The translations under genes and the position numbers were made by a program. The notes beneath the pieces are model-generated. The model ran no database searches and was not told the origin of the DNA. It saw only the letters and a program-made list of their open reading frames with translations. DNA of 64,000 bases. Origin: Hyphomicrobiales bacterium. Its GTDB lineage: Bacteria > Pseudomonadota > Alphaproteobacteria > Rhizobiales > Xanthobacteraceae. Below, piece by piece: positions 41,831 to 51,151 of the stretch. Numbering within the stretch: position 1 is the first letter of the stretch; each line of letters opens with the position of its first letter. The stretch is from contig JADJPN010000002.1 of assembly GCA_016713235.1 (NCBI GenBank), forward strand, positions 186,001-250,000, given 5' to 3'.

Positions 41831-43870
41831 ATGTCCAGGCAGGATGCTGCGCAGCGGAAAACAAGGACATCGGTGTCCTCGAACTCGTGCGCGAATCTCT
41901 CGTTGCCGTCGTCAAGGAGATGCGCGCGAATATCATTCACTCGTCGTATTCCTCGATCATCTACGAAGGTCATGATTTCTCCTGCGCGCTGGTCAGCGCT
42001 GACGGACGATTGCTTGCGCAATCGCTCGACGACAATCCACTGCACATCTTTGCCGTTCCGCATTCGGCGCGCGAGATCGTTCGCGTGTTCGGCAACGACA
42101 TTCATGAAGGGGATGTGTTCCTTCACAATGATCCCTACACCGGCGGCACGCACCTCAACGATGTGCTGATGCTCTATCCGGTGTTCTCCGCGGGGAGGCT
42201 GGTGTTGTTCGCGGCCGCGCGCTGCCATTGGGGCGACGTCGGCGGCTCGACGCCTGGAAGCCTGTCGGGACGCGTTACCGAGATTTTGCAGGAAGGCATT
42301 CGCATCGTTCCGACGCGGATCTGCGAGAAAGGCAAGCTCAACGAGCCGTTCCTGCAATTGCTGTTTCAGAACATGCGCAATCCGGCCGAGCGCGAAGGCG
42401 ACTTCAAGACGATGCTGGGAACGTCGCGCAAGGCGGCCGAGCATGTGAAACGTCTGATCGTCCGCTTTGGCGTGGAAAAGACTGCTTAACTCGATCAAAG
42501 AACTTATGCGCCGCGCCGAGCAGGTGATGCGCGAGCGGATCAGGGCCTGCCCGGACGGCGTCTACTACGCCGGAAGGATACATCGAATCCAACGGCAACG
42601 ATCATGCGCCCATTGTCGCTCGCTTGAAACTTACAATTGACGGCGACCGCATGATCGCGGACTTCACCGGGACCTCGCCGCAAACGAAAGGGCCGACCAA
42701 TGTCGGCCCGTCAATGGCTCCCAACGCCGTCTGCACGATCGCCAAAGCGTTTCTCGATCCGAAGACATCAATCAATCACGGCTCGTTCGAGCCGATCGAA
42801 GTGATCGCGCCAGTTGGCAGCTTTATCAACGCGTTGGCCCGCGCCTTGTGGCGGAATGGTCGAAGTGAAGGCCTTGCTCGACTCGTTGATGGTCGCAGCT
42901 CTCGGTCAGGCCGTACCGGAAATGATTTCCGGCGGGCTGAAGGGCGGGGCAAATCATACGTTGATCGGCGGCAACGATCCGAAGTGGGGTTCGTTTCTGT
43001 TCTACGAATATCCCGCAGGCGGCACAGGCGCGTCGCAGAATCTGGATGGCGGCACGGTCGTTCGCGCGTTCACCGACGGCGACTTCAATTCGGTGCAATC
43101 GATCGAAGTGGTCGAGAGCTCGCTTCCGCTTCGGGTCGAGAGTTACGGCATCCGGGAAACTCCTGCGGCGACGGCAAGAACAGAGGCGGGTTCGGGATGC
43201 GCCGCTGCATCCGCGTGCTTAGCGACAGCGCATCGCTTTCAATTCTTTCCGACCGAAACATGATTCCGCCTTATGGCGTGCTGGGTGGCGCTTATGGTGC
43301 GCCCAATCACTTTGCCGTTGCGCCGTAATGACCAGGAGGTCAAGCCCTCCGAGCATCCCGGAAAAGTCGCGGGCTTTGCGTTGCACGAAGGCGACATCGT
43401 GGTGATGGAAACGGCGGGGGGCGGAGGTTACGGCGATCCGCTGGAGCGCGATACCGGAAAAAGTGCGCAGAGATATATCGTTAGGATATCTGAGCGCCGG
43501 TGAAGCGTTACGCCGCTATGGGGTTGCGATTTCGAAAGACGGCACCGTCGATCCAGAATTAACGCGCAAGAAGCGTGACGAAATCAAGTCTTCGCGCGTG
43601 CTTCTGCCGCTTCAACTCGTGAACACCGAATTGCTGGACGGCTTCCGCCGCCTGTTCGAATTGCCGCGTGCTGCCGCGGATCGTTTGGCGGTTGATGAAG
43701 GTGCGTTGGTAGAAATCGTAACGGGTCGCAATGCCGCAATGCGTGGATGGGTGCGGATTGTCGACGGCGCTAACAATGTTCTGCGCGTTGACGCCGCCAC
43801 GTTGACGCTTCTGGCAGCCGAAGCAGGCGCCCCGGTCGAAGTTCGTCCCATCCGCGCCGTCACCCATTGA
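41831..43870 (+). pseudogene. hydantoinase B/oxoprolinase B family subunit, broken by about seven frameshifts
   Basis: The B subunit of an ATP-dependent hydantoinase/oxoprolinase/acetone-carboxylase-type enzyme (about 680 residues when repaired). Family stretches are ELVRESLVAVVKEM, YEGHDFSCALVSADGRLLAQ, GDVFLHNDPYTGGTHLNDV, DFTGTSPQTKGPTNVG, EVKALLDSLMVAALGQAVPEM, and GFALHEGDIVVMETAGGGGYGDP. Shifts lie near 41855, 42480, 42571, 42840, 43155, 43318 and 43451, mostly single extra bases. Every conserved block is still recognisable, so decay would have to be very recent; a poor local consensus is equally possible. The substrate cannot be told. Confidence 0.82.
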
Positions 43871-43881
43871 ATGAAACGGAT

Positions 43882-45853
43882 ATGACGAAAACAATGAAAA
43901 CCGCATCGCATATTGTCGGGATCGATGTCGGCGGCACGTTCACCGATATTCTTTGTTACAACGAGACTGATCATGCGCTGCTTTCTGCGAAGGTGCCTTC
44001 GGTTCCCGGCAATCAGTGGCGCGGCGTGCTCGAGGCGCTTCACGCGCTAGGCATTGACCTCGGCTCTATCATTGCGTTCGTGCACGGCACGACCATCGCA
44101 ACCAATACGATCCTTGAACACAAGGGCGCGAAGACCGGCCTTCTGACGACGGAAGGATTTCGCGACGTCATCGAAATCGGTTTGACGCGCCGTCTGGTGG
44201 GCGGACTGTTCGACATCAAGTTCGACCGACAGATGCCGCTGATCGATCGTTCGCTGCGGCTGGAAGTGCCTGAGCGTGTCGCCGCGGACGGCACCGTACT
44301 CCGCGATCTCAAGGGCTTCGACTTTTCGGCAGCTGCGCAGAAAGGTTCGAACAGGAAGGCGTCGGCGCGGTCGCGATCTGTTTTGTCAACTCGTACCGGA
44401 ACGACTCGAATGAAGCGCAGGCAGGCGAAGCCATGCGGCGTCTTCTGCCGGGCATACCGGTAAGCGAGTCGGCGATACTTTTGCCCGAGAAGGGTGAGTT
44501 CGGACGGTTTTCGACCTGCGTCATGAACGCTTATCTGACGCCCCGCATCGTCGACTATTTGAAGACGCTGACGGCCGCTCTTGCCGAACGCGGTGTGAAG
44601 GCGCCGGTCAGTATCATGACCTCGAACGGCGGTGCGATGACGCTGGATCGCGCGGCAAAAAGCGCGGTCGCAACCTTTCTTTCCGGTCCGGTTGGCGGCG
44701 TGAACGGCACCATCCGCATCTGCGAAATGACGGATGCGCCGAATTGCATCACCTTCGACATGGGCGGCACGAGCACGGACGTCGCGCTCATCTATAATCG
44801 CATGGCGCGTACGTCGCACGATAACCAGCACGAAGCGTTTCCATTGGCGTGGCCACAACTCGACATTCATACGATCGGAGCGGGCGGCGGGAGCATCATC
44901 TCGGCGCAGCCCGACGGCACGCTCGAAGTGGGTCCGCAGAGCGCCGGCGCGATACCCGGTCCCGCCTGCTACCTGCGCGGCGGGACGGTTCCTACGATTT
45001 CGGACGCGAACCTCTTGCTGGGACGCTTGCCCTCGGAGCGTGCGATCAGCGGCGGACTGAAGCTCTCCGTCGATGCCGCGCGCAAAGCAATGGAAGAACT
45101 TGCAAAGCAGGTCGGCAGAAGCGGGGACGGCATTCAAGAACTCGCCGAAAGCGCATTGCGCATTGCCGTCGCGAAGATGGCCGGCGCGGTTCGCGAGGTA
45201 TCGGTACATCGCGGACACGATCCGCGCGACTTCGTTCTCTTTGGCTTTGGCGGCGCAGGGCCCATGCACCTTCTTCCTGTTGCAGACGAACTCTATTTGC
45301 CGCGGGCGATGATACCCCCGATGCCGGGGCATCTTTCCGCTTTCGGTCAGATGCTTGCGGATCACCGTCGTGACTATGTTTCGGTCTGGGGTGGTGCTGC
45401 AAGTACGGGCGACTACTCCGATGCGGGACAGTCCTTCACGCTCTCGATTCCGTGGCAGCAGTCCTACAAGCAATGGGCACCGCTGCTCGCAGCGTTCCGA
45501 GCGCGCCACGAAGAAACCTTCGGCTACGCAGACGCAAATAACGATATTCAGGCAACCGCCATCAGACTCGTCGCCCTTGGGCTCGTCAGCAAGCCGAACA
45601 TCATGTTCCCGTCCGGCGACGGCAAGAATGTGATCATCGAAACCCGTCCGGTCTGGTTCGATGGCGCGAAGCATGACTGCAAGGTCTATGATCGCACCGC
45701 AATGAACGTGGGATTTGCGCTGGAAGGGCCTGCGATCATCGAGGAGCCCGGCTGCACTTCGGCGTTCCTCCGAAATGGCGCGTGACGGTGTTGCCATCCT
45801 CGGCGCTCGATTGCGTGAGCCTTCGGGAGGAAGGAGCGCGCGCCCGCGCGTAA
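43882..45853 (+). CDS. hydantoinase A/oxoprolinase A family subunit (two frameshifts)
   Basis: ATP-binding subunit of the same hydantoinase/oxoprolinase-type enzyme. N-terminal HIVGIDVGGTFTDILCYN phosphate loop, VHGTTIATNTILEHKGAKTGLLTTEGFRDVIEIG, GPVGGVNG and FDMGGTSTDVAL actin-fold motifs, then GAGGGSI and FGFGGAGPMHLLPVADEL. Frame shifts near 44338 (inside SAAAQK...) and near 45765 (C-terminal VPPKWRVTVLPS) split it into three pieces; repaired length about 655. ATG 43882 lies 11 bp after hyuB. HyuA/HyuB pairs hydrolyse cyclic amides or carboxylate ketones; the specific reaction is unknown. Confidence 0.83.
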
Positions 45854-45947
45854 GCCCAAGAAATACAGATCAAGATACTCAGACCAGGAAATCCAAGCAG
45901 TAAGCGTTTCGCAAAAAAGGATCTATGCCGAAGCCTGCCCGCTAAAA

Positions 45948-45957
45948 TTGTCGACAA
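45948..45957. promoter_or_regulatory. candidate GntR operator upstream of the aminotransferase operon
   Basis: TTGTCGACAA, identical to the copy at 41784-41793. A possible promoter TTGTCG-N16-TATAGG (45948-45975) overlaps it; an alternative -35 is TTGACG at 45963-45968. It lies about 100 bp before the aminotransferase ATG. Confidence 0.65.
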
Positions 45958-46059
45958 AATAGTTGACGATATAGGGGTCATGATCCAGAGTTCTAACCGC
46001 CGCTGTTTGTGCGCTTTTCGCAATACGCGCGTGCACCAGCCCATCCAGGAGTTGCTCCA

Positions 46060-47385
46060 ATGTCCGTCGAGACCGCGAACTCAGCCGAGTATTTCAAGCG
46101 CGCAAGAGAAGTGCTCGCAGGCGGCATTTCCCACGAGAACCGCTACACCGAACCCCATCCGATCTACGTCAACCGCGCGAAAGGATCGCGCAAATGGGAT
46201 GTGGAGGGGAAAGAGTATCTCGACTTTTCGATGGGAAGCGCTTCGCTTCTTCTGGGCCACGCCCACCCGGATGTAGTCGCTGCCGTACAGCAGCAGGTGC
46301 CGCTCGGCAGCTATTACGCGAACTGCCATCCGCTCGAAGTCGAGTGGGCGGAATTGGTCAAGGGTATGTATCCGTCGGTGGAGCGGCTGCGTTTCACGGC
46401 ATCGGGCACCGAAGCCACCATGCTCGCATTACGTCTTGCGCGTGCCTACACCGGAAAACCGAAAGTCATCCGCTTCGAGCAGCACTATCACGGCTGGCAC
46501 GATTATCTGATGTACGGAATGGTAGCACCGTACGATCGCTCGGCCTCATGCGGAATTCCGGACGCGATGCGGGAGCTGACGATCGTCAGTAAGCCGCAAG
46601 CAGACGCAGTCAAGAGTATTCTCAAAACCAACAACGATGTTGCCGCGATCATCTGCGAAGTATCGGGGCCGAATTGGGGTTCGGTACCGCTCATGCAGGA
46701 GTTTCTGCATTCGCTGCGCTCGATCGCGGACAATCATGGTGTCGTATTGATCTTCGACGAGGTGATTACCGGCTTTCGCTGGAGCCCCGGCGGCATGCAG
46801 CAGGTGGTCGGCATTAAGCCAGACCTGACGACGTTCGCAAAGATTCTAACCGGAGGTCTCCCCGGCGGAGCGGTCGGCGGGCGCGAGGAAATCATGCGGC
46901 TGCTCGATCCAGCCTTTGCGTTTAACGGCCGGCGCCCAGGTGTTACGCATAAGGGCACATTCAACGGCTGCTCGATCATTGCTGCCGGAGCGGTCGCAGC
47001 GATGAAAGTCGTCCGCACCGGGGAGGCGCAGAAACATGCGAATGAAATGGCAGCCCGTATCCGCAAGGGCATGAAGTCCATTCTCGATACGCATCAAGTT
47101 GCTGGAACTGCCTATGGCGACGCCTCGACCTTCCATGTCTTCTTCGGAAAAACCGATAGCGATGGCGGCGTGGGTAAACTCGATCCCTCGCAGATCCGCG
47201 GTCTCTCGAAGGAGCTGGTGCGAGGCTATCAGCTCGGTTTGCGCGATCGTGGCGTCGAGCTGATGTCTTACATGGGCGGGGTCACTTCGCTCGCGCATAC
47301 CGACAAGGACGTCGAATTCTTCCTCGGAGCATTCGAGGATACGTTGCGCGATTTGATGCGAGACGGCCTCGTAGGCCGGGCCTGA
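46060..47385 (+). CDS. class III aminotransferase, glutamate-1-semialdehyde aminomutase-like
   Basis: 441-residue PLP enzyme. The family is shown by PIYVNRAKGSRKWDVEGKEYLDFSMG, HPDVVAAVQQQ, RFTASGTEATMLALRLARAYTGK (phosphate-binding), FEQHYHGWHDY, VLIFDEVITGFRW (PLP-binding Asp), and TTFAKILTGGLPGGAVGG with the Schiff-base Lys. It resembles HemL but chromosomal context is catabolic, so it is a paralogue acting on another amino group, perhaps a D-amino acid or omega-amino acid. ATG 46060 has CCAGGAG upstream. An FAD oxidase gene follows after 12 bp. Confidence 0.88.
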   Translation: MSVETANSAEYFKRAREVLAGGISHENRYTEPHPIYVNRAKGSRKWDVEGKEYLDFSMGSASLLLGHAHPDVVAAVQQQVPLGSYYANCHPLEVEWAELVKGMYPSVERLRFTASGTEATMLALRLARAYTGKPKVIRFEQHYHGWHDYLMYGMVAPYDRSASCGIPDAMRELTIVSKPQADAVKSILKTNNDVAAIICEVSGPNWGSVPLMQEFLHSLRSIADNHGVVLIFDEVITGFRWSPGGMQQVVGIKPDLTTFAKILTGGLPGGAVGGREEIMRLLDPAFAFNGRRPGVTHKGTFNGCSIIAAGAVAAMKVVRTGEAQKHANEMAARIRKGMKSILDTHQVAGTAYGDASTFHVFFGKTDSDGGVGKLDPSQIRGLSKELVRGYQLGLRDRGVELMSYMGGVTSLAHTDKDVEFFLGAFEDTLRDLMRDGLVGRA

Positions 47386-47397
47386 GCAGGCTGCGTC

Positions 47398-48723
47398 ATG
47401 AAAGTCGTCGTTGTCGGCGGCGGGGTCATCGGCCTTTGCACCGCATATTTCCTGATCGAGCAGGGACATGATGTCGTGCTGGTCGAGCAGGAGCGCGACA
47501 TCGGACGGCGCACGAGTCTCGGCAACGGAAGCCAACTCAGCTATAGCTACGTGGCACCGCTGGCGAGCCCGGCAGTTTTCGCGGAGCTTCCTTCTTTGCT
47601 TCTGCACCGGAACGCTCCTGTTCGGGTGCGGCCGCAACTGGATATACATCAGTGGCGTTGGTTCTTTTCGTTCCTGCGTGCTTGTTCGCGGGAGCAGAGC
47701 CGCCTTACGACTAAGCGCCTGCTGACGCTTTCCTTCTATAGCCGCCAGCTTGTTCAGGAAGCCGCGCGCAAGGAATCGTTGAACTTCGCATATCGGCAGA
47801 CCGGCAAGCTTGTCATTTACTCCAGTCAGGAAAGCTGGCAGTCGGCGCTGCGGCAGCTGGAATATCAAAGATCTCTGGGCTGCGAGCAGCAGGCGCTTGA
47901 TGCCGAGGAGTGTTGCAAACAGGATCCATCGCTTCGCGACATCAAGGAGCAGCTTGCGGGCGGCATCTTTACGCCGAGCGAGGAAACGGCGGATTGCTAT
48001 CTTCTTTGTCTCGAATTGAAGCGGGTTCTGGCCGCCAATCCGCGCTTTACTTTACTTGCCTCGACACAAGTGAAACGGCTTCGCTCTCTCGGTAATCGCA
48101 TCATTGGGCTCGAAACCGCGCAAGGTGTTATCGATGGCGATTCCTATGTGCTTGCCGCGGGGATAGAAAGCAGAGCGCTCGCGCTCCCCGTCGGCATAGA
48201 CCTGCCGATCTATCCGCTGCGCGGCTACAGCGTCACCTTGCCGTTAGCGTCACCGGACGATGGCCCGCGGCTCAGTATCACGGACTACCGCAACAAGATC
48301 GTCTATGCGCCGCTGGATGGCGCACTGCGTGTTGCTGGCTTCGTCGAGATCGGCGGCGATGACCGGGGTATCGCGGAGGATAGAATCGAGACCTTACTCG
48401 ATGCTGTGCGCAAAACATTCCCGCGTATTACGGATTTTTCCCGGGTGCAGCCCTGGTGCGGCCTGCGGCCGGCAACGCCGCGTGGAACGCCGCTGGTCGG
48501 ACCGACAGGCTATAGCAACTTCTTCCTGAATGTAGGCCACGGTGGTCTCGGCTTCACGCTCGCAATGGGGTCGGGCCGTGTTGTCGCTGATTTCGTGTCT
48601 GGCCGAGAGCCGCAAATATCCCTTGATGGTATGCTTTTGCCCGGGGCTGCGAAAGCTCGTGCCGATGACAGCGTTGCCGAAAACAAACCGCAATCCATTT
48701 TACAAACAGGACTTCAATCGTGA
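47398..48723 (+). CDS. FAD-dependent amino-acid oxidoreductase (DadA/DAO type)
   Basis: 441-residue flavoprotein with an N-terminal FAD Rossmann motif (VVVVGGGVIGLCTAYFLIEQGHDVVLVEQE), a GNGSQLSYSYVAPLASP segment in the position of the D-amino acid dehydrogenase NGGQLSYSYVAPL, and C-terminal LRPATPRGTPLVGPTGYSNFFLNVGHGGLGFT binding the flavin ribityl. Closest in pattern to DadA D-amino acid dehydrogenase small subunits, which pass electrons to quinone. With the adjacent aminotransferase it suggests removal or transfer of an amino group. The stop overlaps the next gene's GTG. Confidence 0.87.
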   Translation: MKVVVVGGGVIGLCTAYFLIEQGHDVVLVEQERDIGRRTSLGNGSQLSYSYVAPLASPAVFAELPSLLLHRNAPVRVRPQLDIHQWRWFFSFLRACSREQSRLTTKRLLTLSFYSRQLVQEAARKESLNFAYRQTGKLVIYSSQESWQSALRQLEYQRSLGCEQQALDAEECCKQDPSLRDIKEQLAGGIFTPSEETADCYLLCLELKRVLAANPRFTLLASTQVKRLRSLGNRIIGLETAQGVIDGDSYVLAAGIESRALALPVGIDLPIYPLRGYSVTLPLASPDDGPRLSITDYRNKIVYAPLDGALRVAGFVEIGGDDRGIAEDRIETLLDAVRKTFPRITDFSRVQPWCGLRPATPRGTPLVGPTGYSNFFLNVGHGGLGFTLAMGSGRVVADFVSGREPQISLDGMLLPGAAKARADDSVAENKPQSILQTGLQS

Positions 48724-49769
48724 AAACTAACGAGGCGCATTTATCGAGCACGCGCGAGAGTCCTGGGCAGCTTATTCCTGGCCTGCTGCTTGCGGCAGCG
48801 GTAGCGGTTGCGGCCGTGCTGAGCGCGCCCTTTGTCGCGAAAATATTTCCGATACCGGCAATGGTTATCGCCTTGCTGATCGGTATCGCCTTGCACTTCG
48901 TCGCCGCGAAGCCGCTGTTCCAACCGGGTCTCGCATTCTGCGTACGAACGCTGTTGCGCTGGGCTGTTGCGCTGCTGGGACTTCGCATTGCGCTAGGAGA
49001 CATATTTGCGCTTGGCTGGAAGACCGCACTTGTCGTTGTCATATCGATGCTGGCGACCGTCGTGTCCGGCGTCTTGTTTGCCCGCTTGCTCGGGCAGAGC
49101 AAGTTCTACGGGGTGCTGGCTGGTGCTTCGACGGCAGTTTGCGGTGCATCCGCCGCTCTGGCGACTTCAACAGTGCTTCCAAATTATCCCCGGAAGGCTG
49201 CGGACATTGCGTTCGTCGTCGTCGCGGTAAATGCACTCTCGACGATCGCGATGGTTCTCTATCCGATTTTGTGCACGTGGGTGGGTTTTGACGAGCGCAC
49301 AAGCGGGATTTTTCTCGGTGCGACGATCCATGATGTCGCGCAGGTCGTCGGTGCTGGCTATTCGATTTCCGAAGAAGCTGGAAACTCGGCGGTTATCGTA
49401 AAATTGTTTCGCGTGTTTCTGTTGTTGCCCGTTGTGGTTGGCATCGGCTGGTGGCTTGCGGGCACGGGCAGTCTGCAAGGCGATGCGAAGGTGCCAGTTC
49501 CAACTTTCGCAATCGCTTTCGTGGCGCTCTGTATTCTCAATAGTATCCTGCCGACCGTGCCGCTGCTGGCTCCGCTCTACGCTCCGGTGAAAATAGCGCT
49601 GGTGGAAGCGTCCACCTGGGGTTTGCTCGTCGCAATCGGTGCGCTCGGGCTCGGCACTTCGATCGGCGCAATTCTCGATCTGGGTTGGCGGCATATCGTG
49701 ACGATCGTCGGAACGACAGCCGTCATACTGGCTGTCGTTCTTGTGGGTGTTTCTGTCACCGGTCTTTGA
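48720..49769 (+). CDS. YeiH family putative sulfate/anion exporter (UPF0324)
   Basis: 349-residue membrane protein with about 10 helices, starting at GTG 48720 that overlaps the upstream stop (GTGA). Family segments are LLRWAVALLGLRIALGDI, ASTAVCGASAALATSTVL and GATIHDVAQVVGAGYSIS. YeiH proteins are annotated as sulfate or similar anion exporters, and some relatives are linked to sulfonate or cysteine breakdown; direct proof of substrate is lacking. Translational coupling to the DadA-type oxidase suggests that it exports a product of that pathway. Confidence 0.85.
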   Translation: MKTNEAHLSSTRESPGQLIPGLLLAAAVAVAAVLSAPFVAKIFPIPAMVIALLIGIALHFVAAKPLFQPGLAFCVRTLLRWAVALLGLRIALGDIFALGWKTALVVVISMLATVVSGVLFARLLGQSKFYGVLAGASTAVCGASAALATSTVLPNYPRKAADIAFVVVAVNALSTIAMVLYPILCTWVGFDERTSGIFLGATIHDVAQVVGAGYSISEEAGNSAVIVKLFRVFLLLPVVVGIGWWLAGTGSLQGDAKVPVPTFAIAFVALCILNSILPTVPLLAPLYAPVKIALVEASTWGLLVAIGALGLGTSIGAILDLGWRHIVTIVGTTAVILAVVLVGVSVTGL

Positions 49770-49816
49770 AGCGGGGTCGAGCGGAGCGAAGTATGAATGG
49801 GCCGTCGTTTACCGGA

Positions 49817-50575
49817 TCAATGTCCGAATGCGTGCATTCCACCATCTACTGGAATGACCGCTCCGGTGATGTAGCGCGCAAGCGGGGAAGAAAGAAAGGC
49901 AACGAGGTCGCCGATAGCCTCCGGTTCACCGAAGTAGCCGATGGGAATGTAGCGTTCGATGAATTCGCTCCGCGCCTCTTCAGTAGGATGAAGGCGCGAA
50001 AGAATTTGTTCGCTATTGATGCGGCCGGGCGGAATGCAATTCACGGTAATGCCTTCCGCGGCGAGATCACATGAGAGGCCTTTCGACCACATGTGTACGG
50101 CTCCCTTGGCAGCCGTTGCGCCATTGGTGGCGCGCGGCTCCATGCTTCCGGTGATGTTGATGATGCGTCCCCATTTTTGTTTGCGCATTTGCGGCAATAC
50201 CGCCTGCGTCATGCGCCGGGTGGACGTGAAGTTCAGATTCATGGCTTCGTCCCACTCGGCATCGCTGGAATCTGGCTTGAGCGTTCGTGAATTACCGAGC
50301 GAATTGACGAGGATGTCGACATGGCCGAACGCGGCAAGTGCCTCGTCGGCGACTTTTATGGATGCAAAGGCATCGAGAAGGTTGGCGACAATCGGGAGCG
50401 GGCGTTCCACTCCTGTGGCCGCAATGCTGTCGGCTACGTCGCGGAGAAAGCTCTCGCGCCGTCCGACGATTGCGACACGAGCGCCTTGTGCCGCGAGAAC
50501 TCGTGCACAACCTGCGCCAATGCCGGTGCTTGCTCCTGTTACGATGCAGGTTCGTCCACTCAATTGCAGGTCCAT
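49817..50575 (-). CDS. short-chain dehydrogenase/reductase
   Basis: 252-residue classical SDR. Motifs: cofactor TGASTGIGAGCARVL near residue 15, NSLGNSRTL (NAG position), catalytic Ser region INITGSMEP, and active-site GATAAKGAVHMWSKGL, in which the usual YxxxK Tyr is replaced (ATAAK), so the normal catalytic Tyr is missing or shifted. C-terminal SSPLARYITGAVIPVDGG is standard. Substrate unknown. ATG 50575 begins MDLQLSGRTC; longer starts would run into the upstream broken hydrolase gene. Confidence 0.82.
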   Translation of the reverse strand: MDLQLSGRTCIVTGASTGIGAGCARVLAAQGARVAIVGRRESFLRDVADSIAATGVERPLPIVANLLDAFASIKVADEALAAFGHVDILVNSLGNSRTLKPDSSDAEWDEAMNLNFTSTRRMTQAVLPQMRKQKWGRIINITGSMEPRATNGATAAKGAVHMWSKGLSCDLAAEGITVNCIPPGRINSEQILSRLHPTEEARSEFIERYIPIGYFGEPEAIGDLVAFLSSPLARYITGAVIPVDGGMHAFGH

Positions 50576-50585
50576 ACCAGAGTCC

Positions 50586-51014
50586 TCATTGTGGATAAGA
50601 AAATATGCCGTCCATCGGTCTCCGCCCGATATCTCGAAGCGGACATTGGTTTTGCGCGTGCCGTAAAAGGCGCTCCTGCACATGGAAGCGTGCGTTCGGA
50701 AGCAAATGATGAGTGCCGCAATGGTTGTGATGTAGATGCGTGAAAATGACGTCTTCGGCTTTATCGTGCCGGATGCCGATCGAGCGCAGCCCGTCCTCGG
50801 GCTTCAGAAGAAATTCACGTCCTCGCTTGCGCACCATAACTTCGTCGAATCCCGTGTTGACGACGAAGCAGCGGCCATTTCCTTTAATCGTCCAAAGAAA
50901 ATAGTCGAGAGGCATAGGGCCGTCATGAGGATCGCCACCAAGGAAGTTCGCACTCGCATTCCGCTCGTGATGTGCGTAGCGGATTGCGTAAACCTCATAA
51001 GGTTCGATCGCCAT
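50586..51014 (-). pseudogene. truncated metallo-beta-lactamase-fold lactonase-like protein
   Basis: 142 residues corresponding to the first half of an AHL-lactonase-type metallo-hydrolase (normal length about 250-280). YEVYAIRYAHHERNASANFLGGDPHDGPMPLDYFLWTI and VVNTGFDE match the family start; the metal motif reads FTHLHHNHCGTHH, where the HxHxDH aspartate is replaced by Asn. The frame stops at 50586, only 10 bp before the SDR start, and the C-terminal metal ligands are absent. Most likely a remnant; deletion joined it to the SDR gene. Confidence 0.7.
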
Positions 51015-51151
51015 CGCTGGTCTTCCTTGTGTTCGATACGCAATGCGTATCAGCGCGGAGAGGTATACGAAATTGGCAGTAATGGATTCCTGTTATTCGC
51101 TTCGGTAATGGCCCGCCCGGCCGTAACCGTCCCATTCATAGGAGCGCAGGC

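Noticed and set aside
44040..45797. 585-codon open frame on the minus strand opposite hyuA
   Set aside because: Antisense to the actin-fold motifs of hyuA, with composition typical of GC-rich shadow frames and no recognisable domain.
41784..45957. TTGTCGACAA copies considered as recombination or transposon end repeats
   Set aside because: They are only 10 bp, point to promoters, have no flanking target duplications or transposase, and fit a GntR operator better.
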